Assembly (NCBI RefSeq): GCF_901709675.1
Contig: NC_051094.1
Span: 19,186,501-19,250,500 of the forward strand
Direction: 5' to 3'
DNA: 64,000 bases
Origin: Syngnathus acus
Lineage: Eukaryota > Chordata > Actinopteri > Syngnathiformes > Syngnathidae
Positions 11,511 to 23,310 of this stretch are shown one piece after another. Positions within the stretch are counted from its first letter, which is position 1, and each line of letters starts with the position of its first letter. The notes under the pieces are model-generated. The model saw only the letters and a program-made list of their open reading frames with translations. It ran no database searches and was not told the origin of the DNA. A program made the translations under genes and the position numbers.

Positions 11511-14500
11511 AAAGTCAAAAGTCAAAGTCAAAGTCAGCTTTATTGTCAATCCCTTCATATGTCAAGACACACAAAGAAACCGAAATTCCGTTTCCTCCAT
11601 CCCACGGTGACGAGACATACAAGTAGGCGACACAAAACAAAAACAAGAAGGCACAAACCATAAATAATAAATAAGAAATAAAATAAAATGAGCGATGAAT
11701 AAATAACAGACCAATAACCCAGTAAATAAGAGGGGCAAAACCGAGCCAGTGTGCATACAGCAGACAGCAAGAACAGGACGCTACGCTGAAAGGGGGAGCG
11801 AGTTCAGGATCCTAACAGCCTGGAGTACGAAGCTGTTGGAAAGTCTGGTGGTGCGGGAGCGCAGGCTCCTGTACCGCCTCCCAGAGGGCAGAAGTTCAAA
11901 CAAAGAGTGAGCGGGGTGACTCACATCACTCACAATCTTGGTCGCCTTGCGGGTGAGATGGGAGGTGTAAATGACCTTCAAGGAGGGGAGAGAAGCACCA
12001 ATAGTCTTACTAGCCGTTTTCACTATGCGCTGCAGGGCCTTCAAGTCATGGTCAGTGCAGCTGCCACCCCAGACAGCAATACAGCTGGAGAGGACGCTCT
12101 CAATGGTGCCGCGGTAAAAAGTAGTCATGACGGCCGGAGGAGCCCCCGCTCGCCTGAGTTTCCGAAGGAAGTACAGGCGGCGCTGGGCCTTCTTCGCCAG
12201 CGATGCGGTGTTGGTGGACCAGGAGAGATCCTCACTGATGTGCACCCCCAGGAACCTGGCGCTGCTCACCCTCTCCACCACAGCACCGTCGATGGTCAGC
12301 GGCAGGTGTTGGGCGTGACCCTTCCGGAAGTCAACAACAATCTCCTTGGTCTTGTCGACGTTCAGCAGGAGGTTGTTGTCCCTGCACCACGCGGTCAGAA
12401 GGTCAACCTCCAGCCTGTATTGAGTCTCGTCTCCCACCAGAGTCGTGTCGTCAGCAAACTTCACTATGCGGTTGCCGCTGCAGGTGGCAGCGCAGTCATG
12501 CGTCAGGAGGGTGAAGAGCAGCGGACTGAGCACGCAGCCTTGGGGGGCCCCTGTGCTCAGCGTGATGCTGGCGGAGATCTTGTCGCCAACACGTACCACC
12601 TGTGGCCTCTGACAGAGGAAGTCCAGTAGCCAGTTGCAGAGGCAGGTACTGAGGCCCAGCTTGTCAAGTTTGCTGATGAGACGCTGCGGCACAATGGTGT
12701 TGAAGGCAGAACTGATGTCCACAAACAGCAACCTCACATACGAGTCCCTCCCCTCCAGGTGGGTGAGGGCCGAGTGGAGGGCAGAGCAGATGGCATCCTC
12801 AGAGGACCGTTTGGCTCGGTACGCAAACTGGAAGGGGTCAATGGTGGGGGGGAGAACTGACCGGATGTGCTCCAAGACAAGCCGCTCAAAGCACTTCATG
12901 ATGATGGGCGTAAGTGCCACGGGGCGGTAGTCATTGAAGCAGGACGGAGCAGGCTTCTTCGGCACAGGTACGATGGTGGCAGCTTTGAAACACGACGGGA
13001 CGATGGCCTGCTGCAGGGAAGTGTTAAAGATGTCCGTGAAGACACCCGTCAGCTCACCAGCGCAGTCCTTCAGCGCTCGACCCGGGATGTTGTCCGGGCC
13101 CGCCGCCTTACGGATGTCGATAGCGGCAAGCGTCCTCCTCACGCTGTCGGCGGAGAGGCACAGGGGCAGATCGTGGGAAGGGGGAGTGGCCTTCAGCGGG
13201 CAAGTGCTGTTCTGAGCGTCGAAGCGAGCAAAGAAGCGGTTGAGGTCATTGAGCAGACGGACGTCGCCTTCACAGCTCTGCGGCGCGGGCTTGTAGTCCG
13301 TGATGGTCTGAATGCCCTGCCAAAGGCGCTGTGCGTCCCTGCTGTCCTTGAAGTGGGCGGTAATTTTGCCCGAGAACGCCCTCTTCGCTTCTTTGATGCC
13401 CCGGGACAGGTCGGCCCTCGCAGTCCTCAAGCCAGCCACATCCCCCGCCCGGAAGGCTTTGTCCCTGGCCCTCAGCAGCCTGAAGACAGCCCCTGTCAGC
13501 CATGGCTTCCGGTTAGCCCGAGTGACGACGGATATTGAGTGTGACACATCATCAATGCACTTCCCGATGTAGGAGGAAACAGAGTCAGTATACTCCTCAA
13601 TGTCCGCCCGACCGTCGCAAGTGGCAGCCCTCCTAAACACGTCCCAGTCGGTAGAGCCAAAGCAGTCACGAAGCGCATCAGAGGCACCCTCAGGCCACAC
13701 CCGCACCCGCTTGCGAACTGGTCTGGATGTTCTCACCTTTTGTCTGTATGCGGGCAAAAGCATAACAGTGATATGGTCAGAAAGTCCAAGATGGGGGAGG
13801 GGGGCGGCTTTGAAAGCTCCTTTATGCGAAGAGTAGACCAGGTCCAGGAAGCTGTCGCCACGCGTAGGAAAATCAACATGCTGGTGAAGCCTCGGAAAAA
13901 CAGACTTCAGATCAGCATGATTAAAATCCCCAGCGAAGATGGTGAAACCGTCAGGGTGCGCTGTCTGTTGGTCACTGACAGCCTGGTACAGTTCACTAAG
14001 AGCCGCGACCCTGTCGCCTCCGATGTTGGAAGGCGGGATGTAAACCGCGACCAGCAGAATCGCGGTAAATTCCCTCGGCAGGTAAAAAGGACGGCACTTA
14101 ATGATCACAAACTCCGCCAGTGGCGAGCAGTGCCTGCATACCACCACAGAGTCCCGGCACCACTCGTCACGGATGTAGACGCATATTCCACCTCCACGAG
14201 ATTTCCCCCCTCGTACAATGGTCCGGTCCGCCCGATAGCACGCTAGCCGCTCCAGACGTACAGCCGAGTCCGGAATGTTGACGGTCAACCAAGTCTCAGT
14301 GAACACGAGCACACAGCAGTCACGCACCGTCCGGTTTGTAGATCTCAGCAAGCGAATGTAATGTGTTAGGAGGATCCATTTTGTTGTCCAGCGATCGAAC
14401 ATTCGCCAGAAGAATGGAAGGCACGGCCGGGCGAGCCGGGTTGGCCGCCAGCCTGGCCCGGACGCCCCCACGCTTGCCCCTCTTCAGCCTCCTCGCACAC

Positions 14501-14788
14501 CACTTTCGACGCTTCCCAACCGGGGGAGGGATAGCAGACGAGTCCGGCGACGCTTCAGGACGTAGCAGTCCGAGCTCCTTTAATGTCCCCGCATCAAAGT
14601 CCAGAACTCGACAAAACTCGCTTTCACCGATGTCGAGCAGAACCTTCCTGCCGTACTTGTAGCACGACTCAGTACGACGAGACGAACGCACAAAACTGCC
14701 GGTCAAACACTCATTTGACGAACAAAACACCGTTCGAGCGGGACAGAGAGAGGTCGCTGCGTATGCACGCGCCGCCATCTTGAAAGAC
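11511..14788 (-). mobile_element. L2/CR1-type LINE copy B, near full length
   Basis: The 3' end is at 11511, with a tail of repeated TTTGAC (read on the minus strand). The 5' end at 14788 lies just before the first ATG at 14778. It is flanked by TATTTTTC (11503-11510) and TATTTTC (14789-14795). The internal frames encode endonuclease and reverse transcriptase. Confidence 0.8.
11781..14778 (-). pseudogene. LINE endonuclease-reverse transcriptase, one frameshift (copy B)
   Basis: The frame opens at ATG 14778 and runs to about 14375 through NVRSLDNKMD. It then breaks: one extra base in the GATCCTCC run around 14370-14376 shifts the reading. The rest is open for nearly 900 codons to 11781. Visible motifs are TETWL and AGDFNHAD (AP-endonuclease-like catalytic residues), [40 protein letters not shown] and KFADDTTLV. 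No other stop is seen in the second segment. With a single lesion it is probably young. Confidence 0.8.
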
Positions 14789-15044
14789 TATTTTCGGACT
14801 ATAAGTCGTGTTTTTTTCCATAGTTTGGGTGGGGGGGCGACTTATACTGAGGAGCGACTTACGTATATGTGAATTTTTTCATAAATGTTCAAAAATAAAA
14901 AAATAAAAAGTGAAACCGCGATGTAGCAAGGGATTACTGTAATTTGAATTTCAAGTGACGTCAGCGGCGCGGCGGTTGTTTACATAAAGGACAATGATTC
15001 GATCACGGGATGACGAAGGGCCCCACGTACAACCGGCATCATTA

Positions 15045-15107
15045 GCGGCTTTGTTTGTAAGTGACACGGAGGACGAAGAGTTTGAAGGATTTAAGGATTT
15101 GAAGTGA
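15045..15107 (+). pseudogene. remnant C terminus of a pogo-type transposase
   Basis: Reads LFVSDTEDEEFEGFKDLK followed by a stop. The transposase at 62392-63743 ends LFNSDTEDEEFEGFKDEE and stop. The near identity shows that this element derives from a relative of that autonomous transposon. The same block is at 36076-36138 in copy 2. Confidence 0.7.
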
Positions 15108-15130
15108 CACAGAAGGTTTGAAAAACTATT

Positions 15131-15370
15131 ATGGCTTTTACGCACGCCCGGTCCTACTCTACGGAGCTCTCTTTCACCTCCGTGGATGGAAGTCGGGGGC
15201 CGGTGCTCGGCCGGGTGGCTGTCCGGGGACGGTGGATGGGGCTCGGACATGGCTTTTACGCACGCCCGGTCCTATTCTATGAAGCTCTCTTCCACCTCCG
15301 TGGCTGGAAGTGCCACCTCCGGGGATGGAAGTCCACGCCGCCACACGCCTGGAAGTCGACGCCGGTGCTT
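15131..15370 (+). repeat. two tandem ~118-bp GC-rich units
   Basis: Units start at 15131 and 15249 with ATGGCTTTTACGCACGCCCG and contain CTCGGCCGGGTGGCTGTCCG. The element copy at 35755-41342 has three units, from 36161, 36280 and 36398. The array is part of the DNA transposon, since LINE B at this locus lies elsewhere. Confidence 0.75.
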
Positions 15371-15977
15371 GGGTCCTTGTACTTTGTTAACGCTACAATA
15401 TACTAGTTATATTCTAGATCTGTGGAATAACGACGAGGCTGACGTCAGGGCGCACGCGCGGCGTTGTTGACAAAGGACGAGGAATTTGATCGATGGATTT
15501 AATGATTTGGAGTGACACAGATGGTTTGATAATATTATTGATTATATAATAGTTATTTGATATATAATTTATATATCGTTATATGGGCCTGTGGAATATT
15601 TTGAAGTGCAAGCGCCGTCAGCGGCGCGCACCCATTGTTGACATAAAGGACGATCGATGGATTTAATGAATTGGAGTGACACAGATGGTTTTGTAAACGT
15701 GTTATTTATGTAATAGTTATTTGAATAACTCTGAATGTTACGTCAGGCCCGTTCTCAGCTCTTCGTTTCTGTTTATGTCACGTTAGCATACCTATCGTTT
15801 AGCCTGTTGTTGCTCGTTCATGTCTGTTCTTGGTGTTGGATTTTGTCGACTAAATTTCCCCCAAAATGCGACTTATACTCCAGAGCGACTTATATATGTT
15901 TTTTTTTTCACGTTATTGTGCATTTTATGGCTAATGCGACCTATATTCCGGAGCGACTTTTAGTCCGAAAAATACGG

Positions 15978-16330
15978 TAGTAGTCAATGATAACTTTTGC
16001 CTGTTCTTTTACTCCCTGCATAGAAACATAAAACAAAGAGTTGTTAAATGTGTGTATGCGAGATGCCATGATTTCAAGCCTATAATTAATAAGTAATTTC
16101 CCTCTTAAATTATGCCACATTTGTTAGGAGGATCCATTTGTGGAATGATGATCAATCTTTGTGGGAAACTATTCTACTGTAATATGCTTTTCAGTATTTG
16201 AAGACTTTAGTTACATATTAATTTGTTTGGTCGTATGGAATGTTGTTTCAAATGGTAAATTTAAATGTCTGATACGAACAAAAATCATAATTTAAGCCGT
16301 TTATTTTGAAAATATAAAAACGTTGCAGAG
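15978..16330 (+). other. host intron
   Basis: AT-rich sequence in which I recognise nothing. Confidence 0.4.
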
Positions 16331-17103
16331 TGAGAGTGAGGTCAATAGATTGAAGCTAGTGGTAACTGGTAAGGTTAAAGTGAGGTTAAAGGAGATTTTG
16401 ACACTACAAGCTTGACATTCACCTGAAGTCCAGAGCTCATGGACAGTTCTGGAACTTACTCACAGAGGAAAAGTATCCCAAATGCCCCGACTGGGTGCCC
16501 AGGACGCTGCTCACACGTTTGCCTGCTTTGTGACGTTTTCACCGGTTCAAGACCACGGTCCATTGGGCGCCGTTGAACTGGACTGCCCTTACACCTATCT
16601 ATGGACCTCGTGGAGGCCATTTTGTGTGTTTTGGGGTGTTCTCTGATATTGAGGGGTGCTGGTTGGCCGCTGTTACTTTTTTCCTTTGTCTTTTTGCTTT
16701 GCTTTGATGGCTTTTATCTTTCGCACTTTCTGGCTTTCTTTGTGGCGCCGTTGTGTGGCAGCCTTATGAGAGGCTATTGAGTTGCGCTCATGCCATCTGT
16801 GTGTCTTTTGTATACCCGCTCTGTGGTATGGATACTGCTGGGGCCTGAATTTCCCCACCCCCGGGGATCAATAAATGTTTGTTCAATCACAACTTGAGGA
16901 AATGTGCTACCTCCTTGACTGCATTATTCAGCTCCATTTATTTATGTGAGTCAGCGTTTTCCCACATAAAGATAATTAAGTCCAAGTACCGTTCCACCAT
17001 GACTGATGATCATTTGGAAGTGTGCTTGAGGCTGGCTGTCAGCAGCTACAGTCCACACTATGCATCCCTGGTTGATTCCATTCAGTGCCAGTCGTCAGAG
17101 TAA
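16331..17103 (+). mobile_element. LINE 3' tail joined to a hAT transposase remnant
   Basis: 16331-16880 ends in CTGGGGCCTGAATTTCCCCA and GGGATCAATAAATG, a typical 3' end of a fish non-LTR element. 16879-17103 encodes a hAT dimerisation fragment, including LCESAFSHIKIIKSKYRST and DDHLEVCLRLAVSSYSP, then a stop. The remnants cannot produce enzymes. Boundaries are approximate. Confidence 0.55.
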
Positions 17104-17313
17104 ACTCAGACAATGACAAAAAATGTACATAGTTAAATGTGTTGGGTTGTGCAATATGGGCTCATGCAATTATGTAAGGTGCATTAAAATACATTGTACA
17201 TATAAAGAATTCTCAATGTGTTTATAAATAAATATATATTTTACATTTTTATAGTAGGTTTTGACTTGGTCATTTTATATAGCTTGCATGCAGAAAAAGT
17301 ATGAGCACCCCTG

Positions 17314-17347
<34 letters not shown>

Positions 17348-17384
17348 GTATGTGTGTTCTTTTTAGTGGGTAGATCTTTGTGAC

Positions 17385-17501
17385 TTGGTCATTTCAAAAG
17401 TAGCTCGCGAACTGAAAACGTTTGGGCACCCTGCTCTACAGTTTGCGTATCAGGGGAAGGTAGGCGTGGAGGATGCTATTTCCTACATGCTACATCGCCC
17501 T

Positions 17502-17532
<31 letters not shown>

Positions 17533-17895
17533 ACAAGGGTAAAGGTGCTGTGAGGATTACTTTCCTGGATTTCTCTAGCGCCTTTAACACCATTCCGCCT
17601 ATGCTCCTGAAAGACAAAATGTTGGAAATGGGCATGAGCTCACACCTGTGGGCATGAATCATGTACTACCTGACGGGCAGACCTCAGTATGTGCGCATGG
17701 AGGACTGTAGGTCAGGCACTTTGAGGAGCAGCGTAGGAGGACCGCTGTATTCCCTGTATGCTTTGGTCTTCCAGTATACTCTGAGTCCTACCATGTGCAG
17801 AAGTTTGTGAACTGTGACTGTTGGTTGTATCAGGGATGGATGGGAGGAGGGGTACAGGAGCCTGGTCCAGCGCTTCATCAGTTGGTGTGACTCCA
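17385..17895 (+). pseudogene. LINE reverse transcriptase remnant (F)
   Basis: Contains [18 protein letters not shown], the first catalytic-Asp block of an L2/CR1-type reverse transcriptase, followed by RPQYVRMEDCRSGTLRSSVG with stops and frame changes. A (TC)n tract lies at 17503-17526 and a (TA)n tract at 17327-17346. The 3' tail of LINE copy C starts directly after it. Confidence 0.65.
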
Positions 17896-19603
17896 ACTTA
17901 GACTTAGACTTAGACAAACTTTATTGTCATTTTGTCAACACTGGGTGTACACAAAACGAAATTTCGTTGCATACGGCTTTCAACAATGTAGTGGTATTGC
18001 GGCTGGTTAAAAAGTGACATTCTATATAAAAATATGAAATAAGATAAGTATAAAGTACAAAGTGCAGCAGTGATAAAGTATGTAAACAGTGCAGGAGACA
18101 AAAACAGTATTTACAAGTGTGCAGAGGAATGCTACGTTTGAATGTTCAACAGTCTGACGACAGCAGGGAAAAAACTATTGCAGAACCTGGTGGACCTGCA
18201 GCGGATGCTGCGAAACCTCTTCCCAGAGGGCAGCAGGGAGAACAGTCCATGGTGGGGGTGTGATGGGTCACTGATAATATTACGGGCTCGGGACACGCAG
18301 CGCTGGGATGACAAGTCCTGAATGGAGGGAAGAGGAGCCCCGATGATCCTCTCTGCTGTCCTCACCACTCTCCTCAGGTTCTTCCAATCGGAGGCGCTGC
18401 AACCTCCACACCACACCGAGAGACAGCTTGTCAGAATGCTCTCTATGGTGCTTCGGTAGAACGTCCTCATGATGGGTGGGGGCAGGTGGGCTCTCCTCAT
18501 CCTCCGCAGGAAGTACAAGCGCTTCTGTGCCCTCTTGACCAGTGCTGTGGTGTTCACAGTCCAGGTGAGGTCGTCTGTGATGTGGACTCCCAGGAATTTA
18601 GTGCTGCTGACCACCTCCACAGCTGAGCTGTTGATGATCAGTGGAGCGTGGTGAGGCTGGTTCTTCCTGAAGTCGACGATGATCTCCTTCGTCTTCTCCA
18701 CATTCAGGATCAGGCTATTTTCTCTGCACCAGCCCACCAACTGCTCCACCTCCTCTCTGTAGTCCAGGTTGTTGTTGTCCCTGATGAGGCCCACCACCGT
18801 TGTGTCGTCTGCAAACTTCACGATGTGATTGGTGGTGAACCTGGGGGCGCAGTCGTGTGTCATCAGGGTGAACAGCAGGGAGCTCAGGACGCAGCCCTGA
18901 GGGGAGCCTGTGCTGAGGGTGATGACATCTGAGGTGTTCTGTCCGACCCGGACTGACTGAGGTCTGTTGGTGAGGAAGTCTTGCAGCCAGTTTCGAAGGG
19001 GGGTGCTGAAGCCCAGGTGTTCCAGTTTTTCCACCAGATGCTGTGGAATGATGGTGTTAAACGCTGAGCTGAAGTCCAGGAACAGCAACCGCACGTGGGT
19101 GTTCCTCTCCTCCAGGTGAGCCAGGCTCAGGTGAAGAACGGAGGAGATGGCATCCTCAGTAGAGCGGTTCTGCCGGTAGGCAAACTGGAACGGATCGAAT
19201 GTTGGGGGGAGTCTGGAGACGATGTGTTCTTTGAGCAGCCTTTCGAAGCACTTCATCATGATGGGAGTCAGTGCCACAGGTCTGTAGTCATTCAATGAGG
19301 TGATTTGAGGTTTCTTCGGCACCGGAATGATGGAGGCAGCCTTGAAGCATACTGCCACTTTGGCTTGGTCCAGCGAGATGTTAAAAATGTCTGTGATGAC
19401 ACCAGCCAGCTGGCCTGCACATTCCTTGAACACCCGCCCAGGTATGTTGTCGAGGCCTGGGGCCTTACGTGGGTTGACTCTTCTCAGAGTCTTCCACACG
19501 TCGGCTGAGTCAAGGCAGAGTGCCTCCTCTTCCTGGTGGGGAACAGTTTTAACTGCAGGAGTGCTGTTTAGTGCCTCAAACCGCCCAAAGGAGTTATTTA
19601 GAC

Positions 19604-20521
19604 CAGTGGTCCCCAACCACCGGGCCGCGGACCGGTACCGGTCCGTGGGTCACTTGGTACCGGGCCGCCAAGCCGCACAGGAAAAAAATATATATATATA
19701 CTATATATATATTTTTTTTTTTTCATTGACGATCAATTCATTCAGGTTAAGACGCTCGTCCCGGTCACGTGACATGTTTCCCCAGTCGAGCCCGCAAAGC
19801 TAGCAAAAATGAGTACGAATTTATTTTGAAAAATATAAAAAATTTGGCGAATCTCTGCCAATTACATCTGTCGGTGCATCTGAAAAATAAGGACTCTTGA
19901 CACAGGGCGCTCGTCTCGGTCACGTGACATGTCACCACAGTCAAGCCCGCGAGGCAAGCAAAAATGAGCAAGAAACAGAGAAGTTTGGAAAGCTTCTTCG
20001 GAAAGGGAAAAACGTCCAATGAGGACACTGAAGAAGAAGAGGCTACGACTTCTAAGAAAAGGAAAGCTGCATTTAAAAGAACATTTCTGGAGTCCTACTT
20101 AAAATATGGATTTATCGCCACAGGTGACTCTGACGCGCCAAGTGCACTCCGCATATGTGGCGAAAGGCTAGCTAACGAGGCAATGAAGCCTTCAAACCTG
20201 CTTCGGCACATGGAGACCAAGCATCCTGCATTTAAAGACAAACCTTAACCACTTCGGGTGTCATTGTCTCCGATTACGCCTAGATGGGAACGGCTCATTT
20301 CTGAGAAAAGAGCTCGGTGCTCCCACTAATTCAACGTTTTATTTTTATATGGTTTATATTTGGTTTTATGCCAGTCGTATCATTTTATTTCATCCTAGTT
20401 ATATATATATAAATATTTAAATAATAAATATATAAATATATTTATTTATATAAAGGCCGGTCCGCGAAAATATTTCTGACACGTAACCGGTCCGTGGTGC
20501 AAAAAAGGTTGGGGACCACTG
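19604..20521 (+). mobile_element. hAT element inside LINE copy C
   Basis: The terminal inverted repeats are CAGTGGTCCCCAACC and GGTTGGGGACCACTG. The 8-bp duplication ATTTAGAC lies at 19596-19603 and 20522-20529. At 918 bp it is non-autonomous and keeps only the N-terminal exon of a BED-finger transposase (19964-20248). Confidence 0.9.
19964..20248 (+). pseudogene. truncated BED-finger hAT transposase, N terminus only
   Basis: 94 codons starting MSKKQRSLESFFGKG, with an acidic-basic linker, then ALRICGERLANEAMKPSNL and LLRHMETKHP. The C-x-x-C, H-x-x-x-x-H layout of a BED zinc finger is recognisable, but the first zinc cysteine of the expected C-x-x-C pair is replaced (LRIC, a CGC codon). The catalytic RNase-H-like part is missing, so it cannot transpose. 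Related host proteins of the ZBED5/FAM200 type begin in a similar way. Confidence 0.7.
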
Positions 20522-22075
20522 ATTTAGACCATTTAGGAAGTCAGCATCAACCTCACCCACCGGGGGGGAGGGTAAGTTGTAGTCCGTGATCGCCCGTATG
20601 CCTTGCCACATACTCCTGGTGTTATTGGCGTCGTGGAAAAAATCCTGAATTTTTCGACTGTGGCTTCGCTTCGCTAACCTGATGGCACGGTTCAAGTTGG
20701 CTCTCGCTGTCCTCAGTGCCTCCTTGTCGCCAGACTTGAAGGCTGAGTTCCGTGCTCGTAGCGTATGACGTACCTCCTCAGTCATCCAGGGTCGTTGGTT
20801 GGCTCGGGTGATGATGTTCTTAGTGGTGCTGACGTCCTCGGTGCATTTGTTGATGTAGGCTGACACAGTCATGGCGTACTCATCAATGTCGATCTGATTG
20901 TCATATGTTGCTGCTGATTTGAACATGTCCCAGTCAGAGCACTCAAAGCAGTCCTGGAGTGCCTCCATGGCCCCCTCAGACCACACCCTCACCTGCTTCA
21001 CTGTGGGTTTTGCTCTGATCAGCAGGGGCCTGTATGCAGGGATTAGCATAACAGATAGGTGGTCTGAAGAGCCGAGGTGGGGGCGGGGGGCTGCTCTGAA
21101 TGCATCCTTTATATTGGTGTAAACCAAGTCCAGAGTGTTCTCTCCCCGAGTTGGAAAATCCACGTGTTGGTAAAAATGAGGGAGAATAGTCTTCATGTTA
21201 GCCTGGTTGAAGTCCCCAGCAATGATGAAAACACCCTCTGTGTGCGTGGATTGCAGCTCACTGATTGTCCGATAGAGAACACTCATGGCCTCTTTAGTAT
21301 TAGCGCTAGGAGGCACATACACAGCCGTGATGCTAACAACAGTAAACTCTCTGGGCAGGTAGAAGGGTCTGCAGTTAACAGTCAAAAGCTCGATGTCCGA
21401 AGAGCAGAAGCTGGCGACAGATCTAGCATTTTTGCACCAGTTGTTGTTGATGTAGACACACAGCCCACCTCCTCGGGATTTACCGCTTAGCTCGCTGTTT
21501 CTGTCGGCGCGGAATGTAGGGAGCCCCTCCAGGCTAACGGCGTTGTCCGGTATTGATGAGTTCAGCCATGTCTCCGTCAGGATGAGAGCGCAGCAGTTTC
21601 TAACCTCCCTCTTTGAAGAGAGTTCCAGTTGTAGATGGTCCATTTTATTATCCAGTGAGCGGACGTTGGAGAGGAAGATGGATGGAAGCGGCGGTTTGTA
21701 GGGGTTAGCTTTAAGCTTAGCCGTTAGCCCACCTCGACAGCCGCGCTTTCGCCGCCGGTCACACCGCCTACGCTTACTCCTCCTCCGGCGTGTGCTGCCC
21801 GGCGAGCCCGCTGCATCGTGAGCTTCTGGGGCTAGTGCCCTAAGCACTCCGAGGCTACGTAAACAGACTAGGGAAGTTGTGGCTACGAGTCCGAAAACAC
21901 TTGATGACCGTACCTCCAGCAGGCGCTGGTGATCATATACTAATCTACTGGATGGATAAACTAGACTTTGTGTTGTTTGTAGTGTCCTAGGCGACATATT
22001 TTGTGAAAATACTCGTCGGTTGTCGAGAGCCGTCGCGGCCGCAGCCAACTGGGGCGCCGCCACCTGCACCTTAAC

Positions 22076-23310
22076 ACCACCAAGACCAGAGAAATTATGG
22101 TGGACTCACGCGAATTGCCACTGCGAGGCCAAGACGCGGGAGCCGGACCCGGTCAGCACCGGTCAGATGAGCAGGCGGCTGTCGCTGAGTCAAGCCGATC
22201 CTGACCAATGCGCACAGCCATCCCGGTTGCCAGCGCCAGGCACAGGAAAAATATCCACCCATGCTGAGCCAATCTGCACATGCCGAGGTGCAGTAGAAGG
22301 CACCGGCGTCACCGAGTGGACTGCCGAACGTGGGACAGCCCCAACCGTGGGGTATGGAAGTGGGGGCTTCACCTTGAAGATACAAATTTGACCACAGGAG
22401 AAGGATCCACAAATCTAGTGGAGGAGTTATGCATTATCTTGAGACATTAGATTATTTGTCAATTGTGATAGAAGTATATTATAATTTGTATCAATTGAGG
22501 TCAGTATGAGAAAAGATTTTTCAAAAAAAGTTACAATCACGAGTAATTTGCTCGCAAATCTGAATCAGAAGAATAGTGAAGAGTTCATTGCTAAAACAAT
22601 ACCAGTGTCGACATGTCAACATCATGAAATGAAAGCATCTGCTTATATTATATCTAACATACCAAGCCCTGGATAAAAAGACTTCATTGCAATGTCAGAA
22701 ACTTGTATTATAAAGTTCCTTATAAACTCTCAAGAGTCATGGACATGAACTTTCAAGAATCCTGATTATTCGGACGCTTGGACAAAGAAATATACATATG
22801 AACCACCACGCTGTTCCTTTATACAACTTAAAATGTCATTCTTGTTCTTTTTGTGATAGAAATAGTTACATATAGAATGTGTAGTTATGGAGCTAAGTGA
22901 TGTACGTAAATTGCTGGTTGAAACCGGGGCGGGACTAGATAAGCAAAATTGCTTCATCTCGTTGCCCAGTTTAGCAAGTCATGTGTTAACAGTGCATGAA
23001 ATGAAATTGTGATGAATGGTGAAGCCGAAAGAAACAAACAAACACACAAAGTTGTCTCAAAAACATATGTTTGCTGTTAAAAAAATTGACCTCATTTAAA
23101 GGGGAAGTAAACAGGCCCTTCCGCACTATGAAGTGTATTGACAAAATGCATTATTGCAACAACCAAAAATATTCAAAACACATTTCTATATTTTTGGTAT
23201 TATGTTTAAAGTAGGGTAGTTTGGAACCTTAATTTATCATAGCAGAGGTGTTGGTATGGATCCTGTACATCCAATTTAATTGTATAAAATGTGTGTGATT
23301 CATGTGTATA
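22076..23310 (+). other. host intron, unassigned
   Basis: 22076-22390 is GC-rich and may be an old repeat. 22391-23310 is AT-rich. I see no coding signal in either part. Confidence 0.35.

Larger units (their letters stand above)
11500..15977. mobile_element. pogo-type non-autonomous element, copy 1, split by a LINE
   Basis: The left end CCGTATTTTTC at 11500-11510 continues after the LINE as TATTTTCGGACTATAAGTCG at 14789. The right end AGTCCGAAAAATACGG finishes at 15977. TA bounds both sides. LINE copy B sits in the left terminal repeat with a 7-8 bp duplication of TATTTTC. A fragment of transposase C terminus is kept at 15045-15107. Copy 2 of the family is 35755-41342 and a short version is 58449-58616. 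Confidence 0.8.
18132..22069 (-). pseudogene. LINE endonuclease-reverse transcriptase interrupted only by a hAT insertion (copy C)
   Basis: Endonuclease half at 22069-20530, with NVRSLDNKMD, TETWLNSS, AGDFNQAN and SSDHLSVM. Reverse transcriptase half at 19603-18132, with [34 protein letters not shown] and [10 protein letters not shown]. Subtracting the 918-bp element and one 8-bp duplication leaves both halves in the same frame, about 1,003 codons, with no other stop that I can see. Copy D has PDNIPGRVF where this copy has LDNIPGRVF. The frame was probably functional until the hAT landed. Confidence 0.8.
17896..22075 (-). mobile_element. LINE copy C, full length but split by a hAT element
   Basis: Minus-strand LINE of the same family as copy D (36545-39815). 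Its 3' UTR and (AAGTCT)n-type tail lie at 17896-18131 and its 5' end is near 22075. The only large interruption is the hAT element at 19604-20521. Confidence 0.85.

Noticed and set aside
11907-13836. Several long + strand frames opposite LINE copy B
   Set aside because: Shadows of the minus-strand LINE coding sequence; the same shadows appear opposite copies A, C and D.
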